Source: JBKCUI01 sp052161625
Lineage (GTDB): Bacteria > Planctomycetota > Planctomycetia > Pirellulales > Pirellulaceae
Strand: one strand, 5' to 3'
NCBI GenBank assembly: GCA_052161625.1
Contig: CP197412.1
Length of the DNA stretch: 64,000 nt
A program made the translations under genes and the position numbers. Positions within the stretch are counted from its first letter, which is position 1. Each line of letters opens with the position of its first letter. This document shows positions 28,741-37,530 of the stretch, one piece after another. The notes beneath the pieces are model-generated. The model had not been told where the DNA came from and ran no database searches. It saw only the letters and a list, made by a program, of their open reading frames with translations.

Positions 28741-29211
28741 ATGAATTCGACATCCGTCATCTGTCCCCCTTTTGATCAGGCGAAGGCCACTGCAAAGGTC
28801 CAAGCTGCTGAAAACGCCTGGAACAGTCGCGACCCCTTGCGAGTCTCTATGGCGTACAGCCAAGACTCGCTCTGGCGCAACCGCGATCACTTCATCCAAG
28901 GTCGGGAGGAGATCGTTCGATTCTTGACAGCCAAGTGGGAGAGAGAACTTGACTATCGCTTGGTCAAGGAGCTGTGGGCTTTCAGCGAAAACCGTATCGC
29001 GGTGCGGTTTCAATACGAATGGCATGATGTCGACTCTCACTGGTTCCGAAGCTACGGAAATGAACTTTGGGAGTTCGACGAGCAAGGTCTGATGCGCAGG
29101 CGAGAAGCCAGCATCAATGATGTGGCCATCCAAGCTCAACACCGACGCTTGTTATGGTCCGCGCCAGGCCCCCGACCTGAATCACACATTGGCCTTGGTG
29201 GCGTCGAGTAG
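28741..29211 (+). CDS. DUF1348 / nuclear transport factor 2-like (SnoaL fold) protein
   Basis: 156 residues from the ATG at 28741, with GAGGTAG upstream; an in-frame GTG/TTG extension upstream is less likely. The sequence AAENAWNSRDPLRVSMAY, SLWRNRDHFIQGREEIVRFL, FQYEWHDVDSHWFRSYGNE and EASINDV fits the DUF1348 branch of the NTF2/SnoaL cone-shaped fold. The family's biochemical role is unknown. It follows the AhpD-like gene by about 55 bp and precedes the hydrolase gene, suggesting a stress or detoxification operon under the divergent activator. Confidence 0.85.
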   Translation: MNSTSVICPPFDQAKATAKVQAAENAWNSRDPLRVSMAYSQDSLWRNRDHFIQGREEIVRFLTAKWERELDYRLVKELWAFSENRIAVRFQYEWHDVDSHWFRSYGNELWEFDEQGLMRRREASINDVAIQAQHRRLLWSAPGPRPESHIGLGGVE

Positions 29212-29301
29212 TTCGTCGTTCAATCGCAGAGCGATTGCAGAACCAACAATCAACTGAACCCTGATCCTGAATTAACAACCATTACAACTGGAATAAGAAA
29301 C

Positions 29302-30296
29302 ATGATTTGGCACGACCAAAAAACAATTGCCCTGATCGTCGCATCGGGTCTTTTGAGCGTTTCGCTTCTCACATCCTCTGCTTTGGCGCAGTCTACAACA
29401 TTGATCAAAGCAAGCCACACGAATGTTGTGCATCATAAAACAGCAAAGGTCGATGGGCTCGATATTTTCTATCGCGAAGCGGGACCTAAGAACACTCCGG
29501 CGATTGTGCTGCTACATGGTTTTCCAACCAGTTCGCAGATGTTTCGCAATCTGATTCCTAAGTTGGCAGACCAGTATCGCGTGATTGCGCCCGACTATCC
29601 AGGTTTTGGGCAAAGTTCGATGCCGGACCGTTCGGAATTCGAATACACATTCGATCGTCTGGCGACCGTTTTGGATCATTTTTTGGAGCAACTTCAAGTA
29701 GATGAGTATGTACTTTATGTACAAGACTACGGTGCACCGATTGGTTTTCGATTGGCAGCCGCGCATCCTGAGCGAGTCCGTGGACTTATCGTCCAGAACG
29801 GCAATGCGTATGACGAAGGCTTAGATAATGACTTTTGGAAGTCGATCAAGGAATATTGGAAGAACCCGAACGATTCAGCCAGACGAGAGGCGTTGAAGGG
29901 GTTGCTCACTTACGACGCAACCAAGTGGCAGTACACTCACGGTGTGTCCGATGTAGAGCGTATCAGTCCGGATGGCCCAGCCATGATCAGTTCCTGCTGG
30001 AACGTGAAGGCAATAAAGAGATTCAACTCGATTTGTTTCTAAGCTATGGAAGCAATCCACCGCTGTATAAGAAATGGCAGGAGTATTTTCGCAAGCACCA
30101 ACCTCCTATGTTGATCGTTTGGGGCAAGAACGACCAGATCTTTCCAGCTGCGGGCGCCGAACCGTATCGTCGAGACATCAAGAAGATCGACTTTCATCTT
30201 CTCGACGCAGGTCATTTTGCTCTGGAATCCAACGGCGATGAAATCGCGGAATGGATTCGTGCGTTCTTGCAACGGGAGTTAAAGGCAACGCGCTAG
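29302..30296 (+). pseudogene. Secreted alpha/beta hydrolase, frameshifted
   Basis: The first frame (29302 to about 29975) has a signal peptide ending LAQS, the oxyanion block VLLHGFPTSSQMFRNL, and DYPGFGQSS. The nucleophile elbow reads VQDYGAPIG, with Asp in the nucleophile position as in haloalkane dehalogenases and epoxide hydrolases. Near CCGGATGGCCC (about 29977) the homology moves to the -1 frame, which continues HDQFLLEREGNKEIQLDLFL, LIVWGKNDQIFP with the acid, and DAGHFALE with the catalytic His. One missing base explains this. Without a repair the product is truncated at 30042. It could also be a sequencing error. Third gene of the cluster next to the sigma-54 activator. Confidence 0.8.
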
Positions 30297-30593
30297 AAAC
30301 TGGAAGACTCCGCCCACAACCTGCCGTTTAAGCTAGAAAGCGGCTTGGAATGGACGGAGTGCTTAATATTTGCCAGCGAAAACGGCGACAGGTACTCTCG
30401 CAAAGGCGCTAAGCCGCAATGAAGAGATGGGGAGTCGAAGAAGAGCATATCCAAAGATCTCTTCTATCTTTTTGCCAATCCCACTACTTGTTCCTGCGCT
30501 GATAAACGAGCACAAGAAAATGGGGGGCAGAGAAAGGAAAAGCAGGTGCAGCCAGCAAGAAAGAAATCTCGAATAGAAATTCCCTTTGCGAAC

Positions 30594-30938
30594 TTAGGGC
30601 GGCAGGATGCTAGAGGAGAATCGAATGCGATCGTCGGCCTCGGGTGATTTATCGCGAACACGAGGCTGTTGGATCTCGAGCGTTCCTGCACCCGTCACCA
30701 ACTCGCGTGAAGGCAAGTATCCGTTTCGGACAACTTGTCGCCTTCCCTCCTTGTCAACTTTGTTCGAATGCCGTTCGAGGAATGCTTCGACCTCGTTTTC
30801 CAAAGCAGCTTGCAGCATGCGTCTCGCCCCGTCTTGGATGATTTGGTCGAGAATGCTTCTGGCATTCTCGATGGCTCCAAACTTCAAAACTTCGTTTCCA
30901 CCCACTGGTTCAGAAGCATCGAATACCTTATTTTTCAT
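30594..30938 (-). pseudogene. IS256-family transposase, N-terminal fragment
   Basis: 114 codons. GARRMLQAALENEVEAFLER, VVRNGYLPSRELVTGAGTLE and QPRVRDKS match the N-terminal region of IS256/mutator-type transposases, ending at FSSSILPP followed at once by a stop where the intact protein continues. The DDE catalytic core is absent, so it cannot transpose. It marks the left part of the accessory island. Confidence 0.85.
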
Positions 30939-31163
30939 CTCGGCGTACTCCTTGTGCCCTCGTTGGGACGCTAGTGAAACTTGACATTTACACCAGCAGG
31001 ATACGCCACCTTTTTCTCAATTCACAGAACCCAACATTTGGTTATATCTCAAGTCCCTCAGTTGATTCGACTGCGAGTTCCATCCTGAATCGGAATTTGA
31101 TACCTTGAAGACAGTTCGAAAAGCGGACTTCAATTCCACGATTTTTTCATCGAGTTGCTTAAA

Positions 31164-31487
31164 ATGACAATTGTTGATTGGCTGAAAAGTCGGTTCTCAA
31201 GTCGTGCGAAATTTATTTCGTTGTACCGAAACGGAATGTCAAAGGCGAAGAAAGGCGACTTTGCTGGGGCCGTTTTAGACTACACCTCTGCGATAGATGC
31301 ATCAGGCATATCCAATGATGTACTGGGGATGGCACTCTACAACAGAGCGCTCGCCTACTCCGCCATTGACGAAAGTGATAAGGCGGCGGAGGATCTGACA
31401 AGGGCCCTGAAAATACCCGGTCTACCTGAGAACATTAGAGTTGCGGCAATTCAACGGCAAGAACGAATTCGAAGAAGGGAAGCATAG
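31164..31487 (+). CDS. Short TPR-repeat protein
   Basis: 107 residues from the ATG (a TTG nine bases earlier is also possible). Residues about 25-100 contain two to three tetratricopeptide-like helical pairs (AKKGDFAGAVLDYTSAIDAS, ALYNRALAYSAIDESDKAAE). It has no signal peptide or membrane segment. Its TAG stop is followed directly by the end sequence of the 1593-bp IS family. Small TPR proteins can act as immunity proteins beside toxin arrays, but no toxin is next to it now, so the role is unknown. Confidence 0.7.
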   Translation: MTIVDWLKSRFSSRAKFISLYRNGMSKAKKGDFAGAVLDYTSAIDASGISNDVLGMALYNRALAYSAIDESDKAAEDLTRALKIPGLPENIRVAAIQRQERIRRREA

Positions 31488-31681
31488 TCGTACTTCGGCG
31501 CTGCAGGACATTCTGAAAAAAAGCGCTCGAGAACTGGGGAGTCGCGAAGCGGCTGGAGAGTCGAGTTTCGAAAGTGGAAATTAGAGAGGGGCGAGCAGGA
31601 TGGATGTATCGAGTCTGTCGCTCTGGTCCCAAAGACCATCTCGTCGGATGTCTGCCCTTGAAAGGCAAAATGGGGAATGAG
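31488..31681. mobile_element. Remnant of the 1593-bp IS3-like element
   Basis: Begins with the IS end sequence TTCGGCGCTGCAGGACATTC (compare 43422, 44327 and 47971) and then jumps to an internal transposase segment (CCAAAGACCATCTCGTCGGA near 31627) that matches 44758 and following. Most of the transposase is deleted. It abuts the integron-integrase remnant. Confidence 0.75.
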
Positions 31682-32206
31682 TTTTTGGCTCGGCCTTTGG
31701 AGGAGCGTGTACGCCTCTCGGATGCCTTGAATCTATCGATCAATGACCTGAATTTCGCGGACGAGCAAATTGAGCGTGCTAGCACAAATCACGATCATTT
31801 CCGGATTGTCCCTTTCCCGAAATCAATCCACGACAAAGTTCGCCACCAGATCGAAGTCGCCGAAAGTTTTCACCGACACGATGCAACCAACAACCCTAAC
31901 GGGGTGCCAGTACCTCATGCCTATGCTCGCAAATGCCCTTCTGCGCCTCGTGAGCTCGGTTGGATGTGGCTATTCCCAAGCGAGACACTAAGCCGGGCCC
32001 CGGCAGATGGACATCTGAAACGCTATCACAGCAACGACGACCATCAGCGCCGGATATTTCACGACGCTCTCGCGAGATCTGGCATCCGTCGACGGATTAC
32101 GCCACACGATATTCGGCGGGCTGCAGCAACGCACCTCCACTTGTCCGGAATGCAAATGACGCGTTTACAGAGCATTCTGGGGCATAATTCGTTAGAAGTT
32201 ACCTAG
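31682..32206 (+). pseudogene. intI: Integron integrase (IntI-type tyrosine recombinase) remnant
   Basis: About 175 codons. RLSDALNLSINDLNF contains the first catalytic arginine region. The block PHAYARKCPSAPRELGWMWL then FPSETLSRAP is the additional domain found only in integron integrases. HDIRRAAATHLHLSG holds the H-x-x-R box and LGHNSLEVT the later histidine. A stop codon comes directly after EVT, just before the position of the catalytic tyrosine, and the N-terminal half is replaced by IS sequence. It therefore cannot recombine. No attC array was identified next to it. Confidence 0.8.
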
Positions 32207-32888
32207 CTTTACGTTTTAGAAGATGAGGCAAAAATTAATGGGTCCCATAGCCCATTTGACCTGCCAAATGGGTTAGTCTAATCCCCTATTATCCGGCGCG
32301 GGCGCCGGAGAATTACTAGTTAGCTCAGCAGAGTTGTGAAAAGTCTTTCTATACCTCCATATTGATTTCCAAACAATTGTGTGCTGCCAGACATGTGAAC
32401 CATACCTACGAGTTCTCTGCCAATCAAATCCTCGGATCGCATGATAGCAGAACACTAATCGTCACTAATCACCACTAATAAGTAAGAGCATAGGTTCGTG
32501 GTGGTTTTCGATTAGTGGCAATGAGTGTTGATTAGTGTTCCTGTTTGTCCAAGATGTTGAACGTTACAATCTATCTGTGTTCCTAGTCGTCCTGAGTAGT
32601 TTTGACTCATTTCTGCGTCCACCTCCTGGCTGATGTGCAATCAACGAGACGCTCTGCTAGAATCTGGTCTGATTTGGAGGCGGTCTCTAACGCATACAAT
32701 TTGCTCATCATCTTCCTAACCGACGTTAGGGATCGATTCACACTCGAACCTGCCGGATCAGAAAAGGCATGAGCTAACCAGCGGATGCACTCAACGTGTC
32801 GGTCCACCGGCCTTGGGCGGTCCGTCCCTTCTCGCTCGACGTGATTGATCCTTTTCGTTACCAAGTGTACTGAACCTTGTTCACACGG
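32207..32888. other. Intergenic region between integrase remnant and Rhs array
   Basis: About 680 bp. It contains a GC-rich hairpin TCCGGCGCGGGCGCCGGA near 32290, a paired GGGTCCCATAGCCCATTTG/CCAAATGGG segment near 32241-32275, and the short CACTAAT element at 32450-32540. A minus-strand frame at 32607-32864 (85 residues) shows no family resemblance and is not called. Confidence 0.5.
32450..32540. repeat. Short variant of the CACTAAT inverted-arm element
   Basis: A 91-bp element whose left arm has three CACTAAT heptamers at 10-bp spacing (GAACACTAATCGTCACTAAT then CACCACTAAT) and whose right arm is its imperfect complement ending GATTAGTGTTC. The core is shorter than in the 145-bp copies. 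Confidence 0.8.
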
Positions 32889-33511
32889 CTACCCGTCCTG
32901 TCTCTGCTGTGGTGGTGGAGACCACATTCCTCCCGAATCCACGCTGTCCGTTTCCACAGACACTGCAACCGGAGTTCCAGTCAATCCACTCGGATCGACA
33001 TAGTTGACCGGATTATTACCGACGTACCGTTGGATATTCGTATCCCCGGCGGCGAAGCCGATGGGGTCGTTGCTCAGCCAGCGGCCGTTTCGTAGTAGCG
33101 GGCGCGGTGGTAATTGAGTCCACTCTCTTCGTCTCGTTCGCGACCAGTGAAGCCGTACAAGAATGCAATGGCAGCGTCAGTTTCGCTGACCACATTGCCG
33201 AAGGCATCGTAAACGAATCGGGTGACCTCAGCCGCCGCTGGACCGGCACCGTCGGCATCGATCGATGTGCTCACCCGGCGGTTGAACACGTCGTATTCGT
33301 AGTCGACCTCCTTGGTGACCACGCCCGAGTTGTTCTTGGTAACGATACCGGTCAGACGATTGCGATGATCCCACTGGGTCTCGACCGTCTTGTCTTCGGC
33401 CGGAGCGGTCCTGATCCGTACTTTGGTCAGCCGATTGCCATTCTCGTCGTACGAATACGCTTCGTCGCTGATGTGCGTGTGGTCGGCGGCGGTCAGTTGC
33501 CCAAGCTAGAG
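32889..33511 (-). pseudogene. Orphan Rhs tail 1 (frameshifted, toxin replaced by a short tail)
   Basis: Encodes the C-terminal end of an Rhs core: HISDEAYSYDENGNRLTKV, DYEYDVFNRRVS, GFTGRERDEESGLNYHRARY, then VNYVDPSGLTGTPVAV. A 7-bp deletion (GGCC-GGT-GGCC reduced to GGCC near 33082) breaks the frame compared with the copy at 36-37 kb. After the shared sequence DSVDSGGMW the frame ends within about 10 residues (SPPPQQRQDG), so the toxin domain is missing. It is the leftmost module of the minus-strand array. Confidence 0.8.
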
Positions 33512-33825
33512 ATTGAGAAGAGTCAGAGAAGCTGCTCCCTCACTGCGACAGCTCGCCCGTGAGCGATAATCTCCCCAAAAAAGGCTCCTGACCCCTTTTC
33601 TCTTCCACGCGCGTTGCGAGGTCGCAAACCGACCCGGCTGTTTAGAACGTCGCGAATTGAAACGAAGAAGGCACGGATACAAACTGATGATGAAACCTCG
33701 CGAACAACTTCGTCGCGAATTGCGCAAGCGCTGCACCTGAAACAACTTACGACTCGACAGTGCCATTCGCTCCTGACCCTTTTTCTTCTCTGCCGAGAAT
33801 GCGAGTGCGATGCGGCCAGTAACAA
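33512..33825. other. Intergenic region with short direct repeats
   Basis: GCTCCTGACCC followed by a pyrimidine run appears twice in the same orientation (about 33580 and 33769), 190 bp apart. Overlapping minus-strand frames across this region lack any family pattern and are not called. The paired repeats may be the ends of a small non-autonomous element. Confidence 0.45.
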
Positions 33826-34068
33826 TCATGTTTCGTCACACGCTCTTGCTTCAATCCTCCCAACGAACGCGCCAGTCTGTTCATTTTTTCTTACGATATT
33901 CACAGGTAATACACTCCCCTCTCGGATCGAGCTTACCGTTTCCCTCCCCTTTTGAGGCAAGTACGGTGCAAGTACTATGATCTGGTGGCCATCGTATTCG
34001 AGGATGATCCCGTAGCCTTGCTTTGAAATTACTTTCGCGTCGACTGTGTCATTAATGCGTATTTCCAT
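33826..34068 (-). CDS. Putative immunity protein with S1-like fold
   Basis: 80 residues starting at an ATG whose AGGAG lies inside the toxin gene; the toxin stop is one base before this start region, so translation is coupled. MEIRINDTVDAKVISKQGYG, ILEYDGHQIIVLAPYLP and GAFVGRIEAR form a small beta-barrel pattern like an S1/OB domain. Position directly after an Rhs toxin and small size point to immunity. If so, the toxin might act on RNA, but that is inference. Confidence 0.65.
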   Translation of the reverse strand: MEIRINDTVDAKVISKQGYGIILEYDGHQIIVLAPYLPQKGRETVSSIREGSVLPVNIVRKNEQTGAFVGRIEARACDET

Positions 34069-34069
34069 G

Positions 34070-35643
34070 CTATCTCCTGTTGGGGCTTGGGTGATAGATA
34101 TTAGGTGGTCCCTGTTGAATTCCATCGTTGAAACGAGGGAGACTTTCCGTAGGTGCGTATACAGCCACACCGCCCGGATAGTGTCCGTCCACCACCAGTA
34201 TTCCATCGTCCATCATGTCGTCGAAAGTGGCACCTGGAATAATAATCTCTTGAATTCCATTTTCGTAAATCGGTTCAAATCCTTCAGCAACCCCTCTTCC
34301 TGCGTCATCCACGCCGAAGTAGGGGCCAGCCGGAATCAAGCCATCATCAACGTAGTCTTTGGGATGGAAGCCGCCGGCAATCTCGTCTGCGGGGTTTCCG
34401 ATTCTCGGCGGGGAGGCTCGCCACAGTCTTCGCAGGACCGCGCGGCCGCCGTCTTGCAGGACATCAACCGGGCTCAAGGGTAGGAACGGAACTGCTCCTC
34501 CAGTTGCGGTGGCAACAGCTTCTTCGGCTACGGTGTCAACCACTTCTGTTAGGACTGTGGTCCCCGATATGCCTCCGACGACGATCGGTCCCACTACTAC
34601 TCCAACACCGACGGTCCCAACGACCCCAACTGTTACTTCCGTCGTCCGAGCCAAATCCTCCAATAAACTTATTCTTGCGTCAAATTGTGCCGGCGTTTGA
34701 ACACGCGCAAACTCCATCGCTCCTTGCTGGAATGACAAGGGCAGGTCCTCGAAGCTGCCTCCGTTCATAATGATCGGATTGTGGCATACTATGCAGCTCC
34801 TTACGGTCCCACGGCTAATTGGAGCCTCCCACATGCCTCCTGAATCCACGCTATCCGTTTCCACAGACACTGCACCGGAGTTCCAGTCAATCCACTTGGA
34901 TCGACGTAGTTAACCGGATTATTACCAACATATCGCTGGATGTTGGTATCACCGGCGGCGAAGCCGATGGGGTCGTTGCTGAGCCAGCGGCCGGTGGCCG
35001 TGTCGTAGTAGCGGGCGCGATGGTAGTTCAGTCCGCTCTCTTCATCTCGCTCCCGGCCGGTGAAGCCGAATAGGAAGTCGACCGCTGCGGCTGTCTCGCT
35101 GACCACCTTGCCGAAGGCATCGTAAACGATGTGATTCTCGACGTTTCCGTCGTTGTCCACGATGTCGCGAATGCTGCCCAAATGATCGGTCAGTCCCCAT
35201 AGGACCTCGCCGGTCGCGTCCTCTTCGATGGCTAGAATCTGATCCACCGCCGGACCATGCAGCATGCGATGCGTGATGTCGCCGCTGGCGTCGGTGACCG
35301 CCAGAATATCACCGCCATCGTAAACGAACCGCGTCACCTCGGCCGACGCTGGACCGGCACCGTCGGCATCAATCGATTTGCTCACCCGGCGATTGAGCAC
35401 GTCGTATTCGTAGTCGACCTCCTTGGTGACCAAGCCCGAGTTGTTCTTGGTAACGATGCCGATCAGACGATTGCGGTGATCCCACTGGTACTCGACCGTC
35501 TTGTCAGCGGCCGGAGCGGTGCTGATCCGCACTTTGCTCAGCCGATTGCCGTTGTCGTCGTACGAATACGCTTCATCGCCGATGTGCGTCGGTCGACGGC
35601 GGTCACTTGACCAAATTAGAGCTACCTTATTAATTTGGCCCAA
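34070..35643 (-). pseudogene. Orphan Rhs tail 2 with C-terminal toxin module, frameshifted at the junction
   Basis: The first frame (35643 to 34801) encodes an Rhs core end: AYSYDDNGNRLSKV, GLTDHLGSIRDIV, GFTGRERDEESGLNYHRARY, VNYVDPSGLTGTPV. One base is missing in CTGCACCGG (near 34870) relative to CTGCAACCGG in tail 3, which shifts the frame. The toxin part continues in the other frame from 34870 to 34070 (MWEAPISRGTVRSCIVCHNP, then a hydrophobic glycine/valine stretch, then FGVDDAGRGVAEGFEPIYEN and a proline-rich end). Restoring the base gives one protein of about 525 residues. It starts at a TTG and lacks a full Rhs shell, as orphan tails do. Its own immunity gene follows directly. Confidence 0.8.
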
Positions 35644-35685
35644 GACATTGTCAGTCGCTCTTCTTCCTGGGGCAAAGCTTTGAAG

Positions 35686-36033
35686 CTAGTTATTTCGAAT
35701 CAAAACTCCTTTTGCAACGATTTCAATGCACGGTTGGCCCTCGATATCGAGGAATTGGTAGACCGACTCCCCTCCATCACTTTGACCTTCATACGCTCTT
35801 TGGGTACACCACTTGGTGAATTCGCCTTTAAGGTGTGTTACCACCAAATCCGACAGTTCAAATGCCATCGATTCCCGAATTCCTATTACTTCATCGAATT
35901 CGACCTCAATCGTAGATTCGTCCCACGCCTGAACAGCCACATGAACCTTCATGCCTAGCTTTTCGATTCGAACTACTTTTCCATCGGCAAAGCCGATCGG
36001 TGTTTCAACGGATTGTTGTGTTGTCATAGTCAT
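35686..36033 (-). CDS. Putative immunity protein for Rhs tail 3
   Basis: 115 residues beginning MTMTTQQSVETPIGFADGKV, with strands MKVHVAVQAWDESTIEVEFD and a C-terminal YQFLDIEGQPCIEIV. Not recognised as a named family. Its ATG lies two bases after the toxin stop with the ribosome-binding site inside the toxin end, the normal toxin-immunity spacing. A 3' fragment of the same gene is repeated at 37374-37530, showing that the module was duplicated. Confidence 0.65.
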   Translation of the reverse strand: MTMTTQQSVETPIGFADGKVVRIEKLGMKVHVAVQAWDESTIEVEFDEVIGIRESMAFELSDLVVTHLKGEFTKWCTQRAYEGQSDGGESVYQFLDIEGQPCIEIVAKGVLIRNN

Positions 36034-36035
36034 AC

Positions 36036-37331
36036 TTACATTCCTGGGAAGTTCTCACCGGGCAAGAATCCTGTACCGTGCCCCGGTTGGTAGTTCGGAG
36101 GCAACACCTTTTGTACGTTGTTGGGATTATTCCAACTCCTGGTGGGGTCGAGTCGAATTTCAACGTGATAGTGTTGATCATGATGCCTAGGCGCATGAAT
36201 TTCCCCAGGATTGATTGGGTGTGCTTCTGCTCGAATTCGAACTCTATCCGAAGCGTGAATCACTTGGTTACCGTTCGGTTTGACTGTCCGAGGTACTCCC
36301 GGAAGTAAATCATTTGGATTGCTCGGAAATGTGTTTCCTGCACTAACTGGGGCCGCCACGACATCGTCGACCCTCTTGATGAGTATACCACCGACAGCTG
36401 GAATGAATGGTAACAACCCGGGATAGCTCCACGGATTGCTTGGATCATTCCATATCTCTCTTATCGTTAGATACCAGTCGACTGGTTCAACAACCACCGA
36501 CGCGACACCAACCGAAGCTTCTTGAGCGGAATCGTGTGCATCGCGAAGAGAATCAATCCCAATCTCGGCATCTACAACCGTATCGACTCGTAGAAACTCC
36601 ATCGCCCCCCGCTGAAACGATAAAGGGAGATCCTCAAAACTTCCTCCGTTCATAATGATCGGATTGTGGCATACTATGCAGCTCCTTACGGTCCCACGGC
36701 TAATTGGAGCCTCCCACATGCCTCCTGAATCCACGCTATCCGTTTCCACAGACACTGCAACCGGAGTTCCAGTCAATCCACTTGGATCGACGTAGTTAAC
36801 CGGATTATTACCAACATATCGCTGGATGTTGGTATCACCGGCGGCGAAGCCGATGGGGTCGTTGCTGAGCCAGCGGCCGGTGGCCGTTTCGTAGTAGCGG
36901 GCGCGATGGTAATTGAGTCCACTCTCTTCGTCGCGTTCGCGGCCAGTGAAGCCGTACAAGAATGCAATGGCAGCGTCAGTTTCGCTGACCACATTGCCGA
37001 AGGCATCGTAAACGAATCGTGTCACCTCGGTCGCCCCTGGACCGGCTCCGTCGGCATTGATCGATTTGCTCACCCGGCGATTGAACACATCGTATTCGTA
37101 GTCGACCTTCTTGGTGACCACCCCCGAGTTGTTCTTGGTAACGATGCTGATCAGACGATTGCGATGATCCCACTGGTACTCGACCGTCTTGTCATCGGCC
37201 GAAGCGGTGCTGATCCGTACTTTGCTCAGCCGATTGCCGTTGTCGTCGTACGAATACGCTTCATCGCCGATGTGCGTCGGTCGACGGCGGTCACTTGACC
37301 AAATTAGAGCTACCTTATTAATTTGGCCCAA
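36036..37331 (-). CDS. Orphan Rhs tail 3 with intact C-terminal toxin
   Basis: 431 residues. About 1-190 are the end of an Rhs core (AYSYDDNGNRLSKV, DYEYDVFNRRVSKS, FTGRERDEESGLNYHRARYY, NPVNYVDPSG at about 176-185). About 190-250 form a conserved linker with CIVC, shared with tail 2. From about 250 on the sequence is unique. The last 90 residues contain RVRIRAEAHP and RHHDQHYHVE (about 382-391), a His-rich motif resembling nuclease-like polymorphic toxins with an H-x-H pattern; the exact family is not certain. The start is a TTG with weak signals, as expected for a tail that needs recombination with a full Rhs gene to be exported. Its immunity gene follows at once. Confidence 0.75.
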   Translation of the reverse strand: MGQINKVALIWSSDRRRPTHIGDEAYSYDDNGNRLSKVRISTASADDKTVEYQWDHRNRLISIVTKNNSGVVTKKVDYEYDVFNRRVSKSINADGAGPGATEVTRFVYDAFGNVVSETDAAIAFLYGFTGRERDEESGLNYHRARYYETATGRWLSNDPIGFAAGDTNIQRYVGNNPVNYVDPSGLTGTPVAVSVETDSVDSGGMWEAPISRGTVRSCIVCHNPIIMNGGSFEDLPLSFQRGAMEFLRVDTVVDAEIGIDSLRDAHDSAQEASVGVASVVVEPVDWYLTIREIWNDPSNPWSYPGLLPFIPAVGGILIKRVDDVVAAPVSAGNTFPSNPNDLLPGVPRTVKPNGNQVIHASDRVRIRAEAHPINPGEIHAPRHHDQHYHVEIRLDPTRSWNNPNNVQKVLPPNYQPGHGTGFLPGENFPGM

Positions 37332-37373
37332 GACATTGTCAGTCGCTCTTCTTCCTGGGGCAAAGCTTTGAAG

Positions 37374-37530
37374 CTAGTTATTTCGAATCAAAACTCCTTT
37401 TGCAACGATTTCAATGCACGGTTGGCCCTCGATATCGAGGAATTGGTAGACCGACTCCCCTCCATCACTTTGACCTTCATACGCTCTTTGGGTACACCAC
37501 TTGGTGAATTCGCCTTTAAGGTGTGTTACC
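37374..37530 (-). pseudogene. 3' fragment of the immunity gene at 35686
   Basis: Identical as far as can be read to bases 35686-35842, encoding the last 51 or so residues (ending ...KGVLIRNN). The upstream part of the gene is missing: at 37531 the sequence switches to the plus-strand Rhs gene. The sequence from this fragment into the start of the tail is shared with 35600-35842. Confidence 0.85.

Noticed and set aside
32207..32340. attC-like site after the integrase remnant
   Set aside because: GTTAG-containing segments and a GC-rich hairpin are present, but no paired core sites of the right order could be shown.
33506..33829. Minus-strand frames of about 100 codons next to the S1-like gene
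   Set aside because: They overlap each other, are very Arg/Ser-rich and contain the GCTCCTGACCC repeats; no coding pattern.
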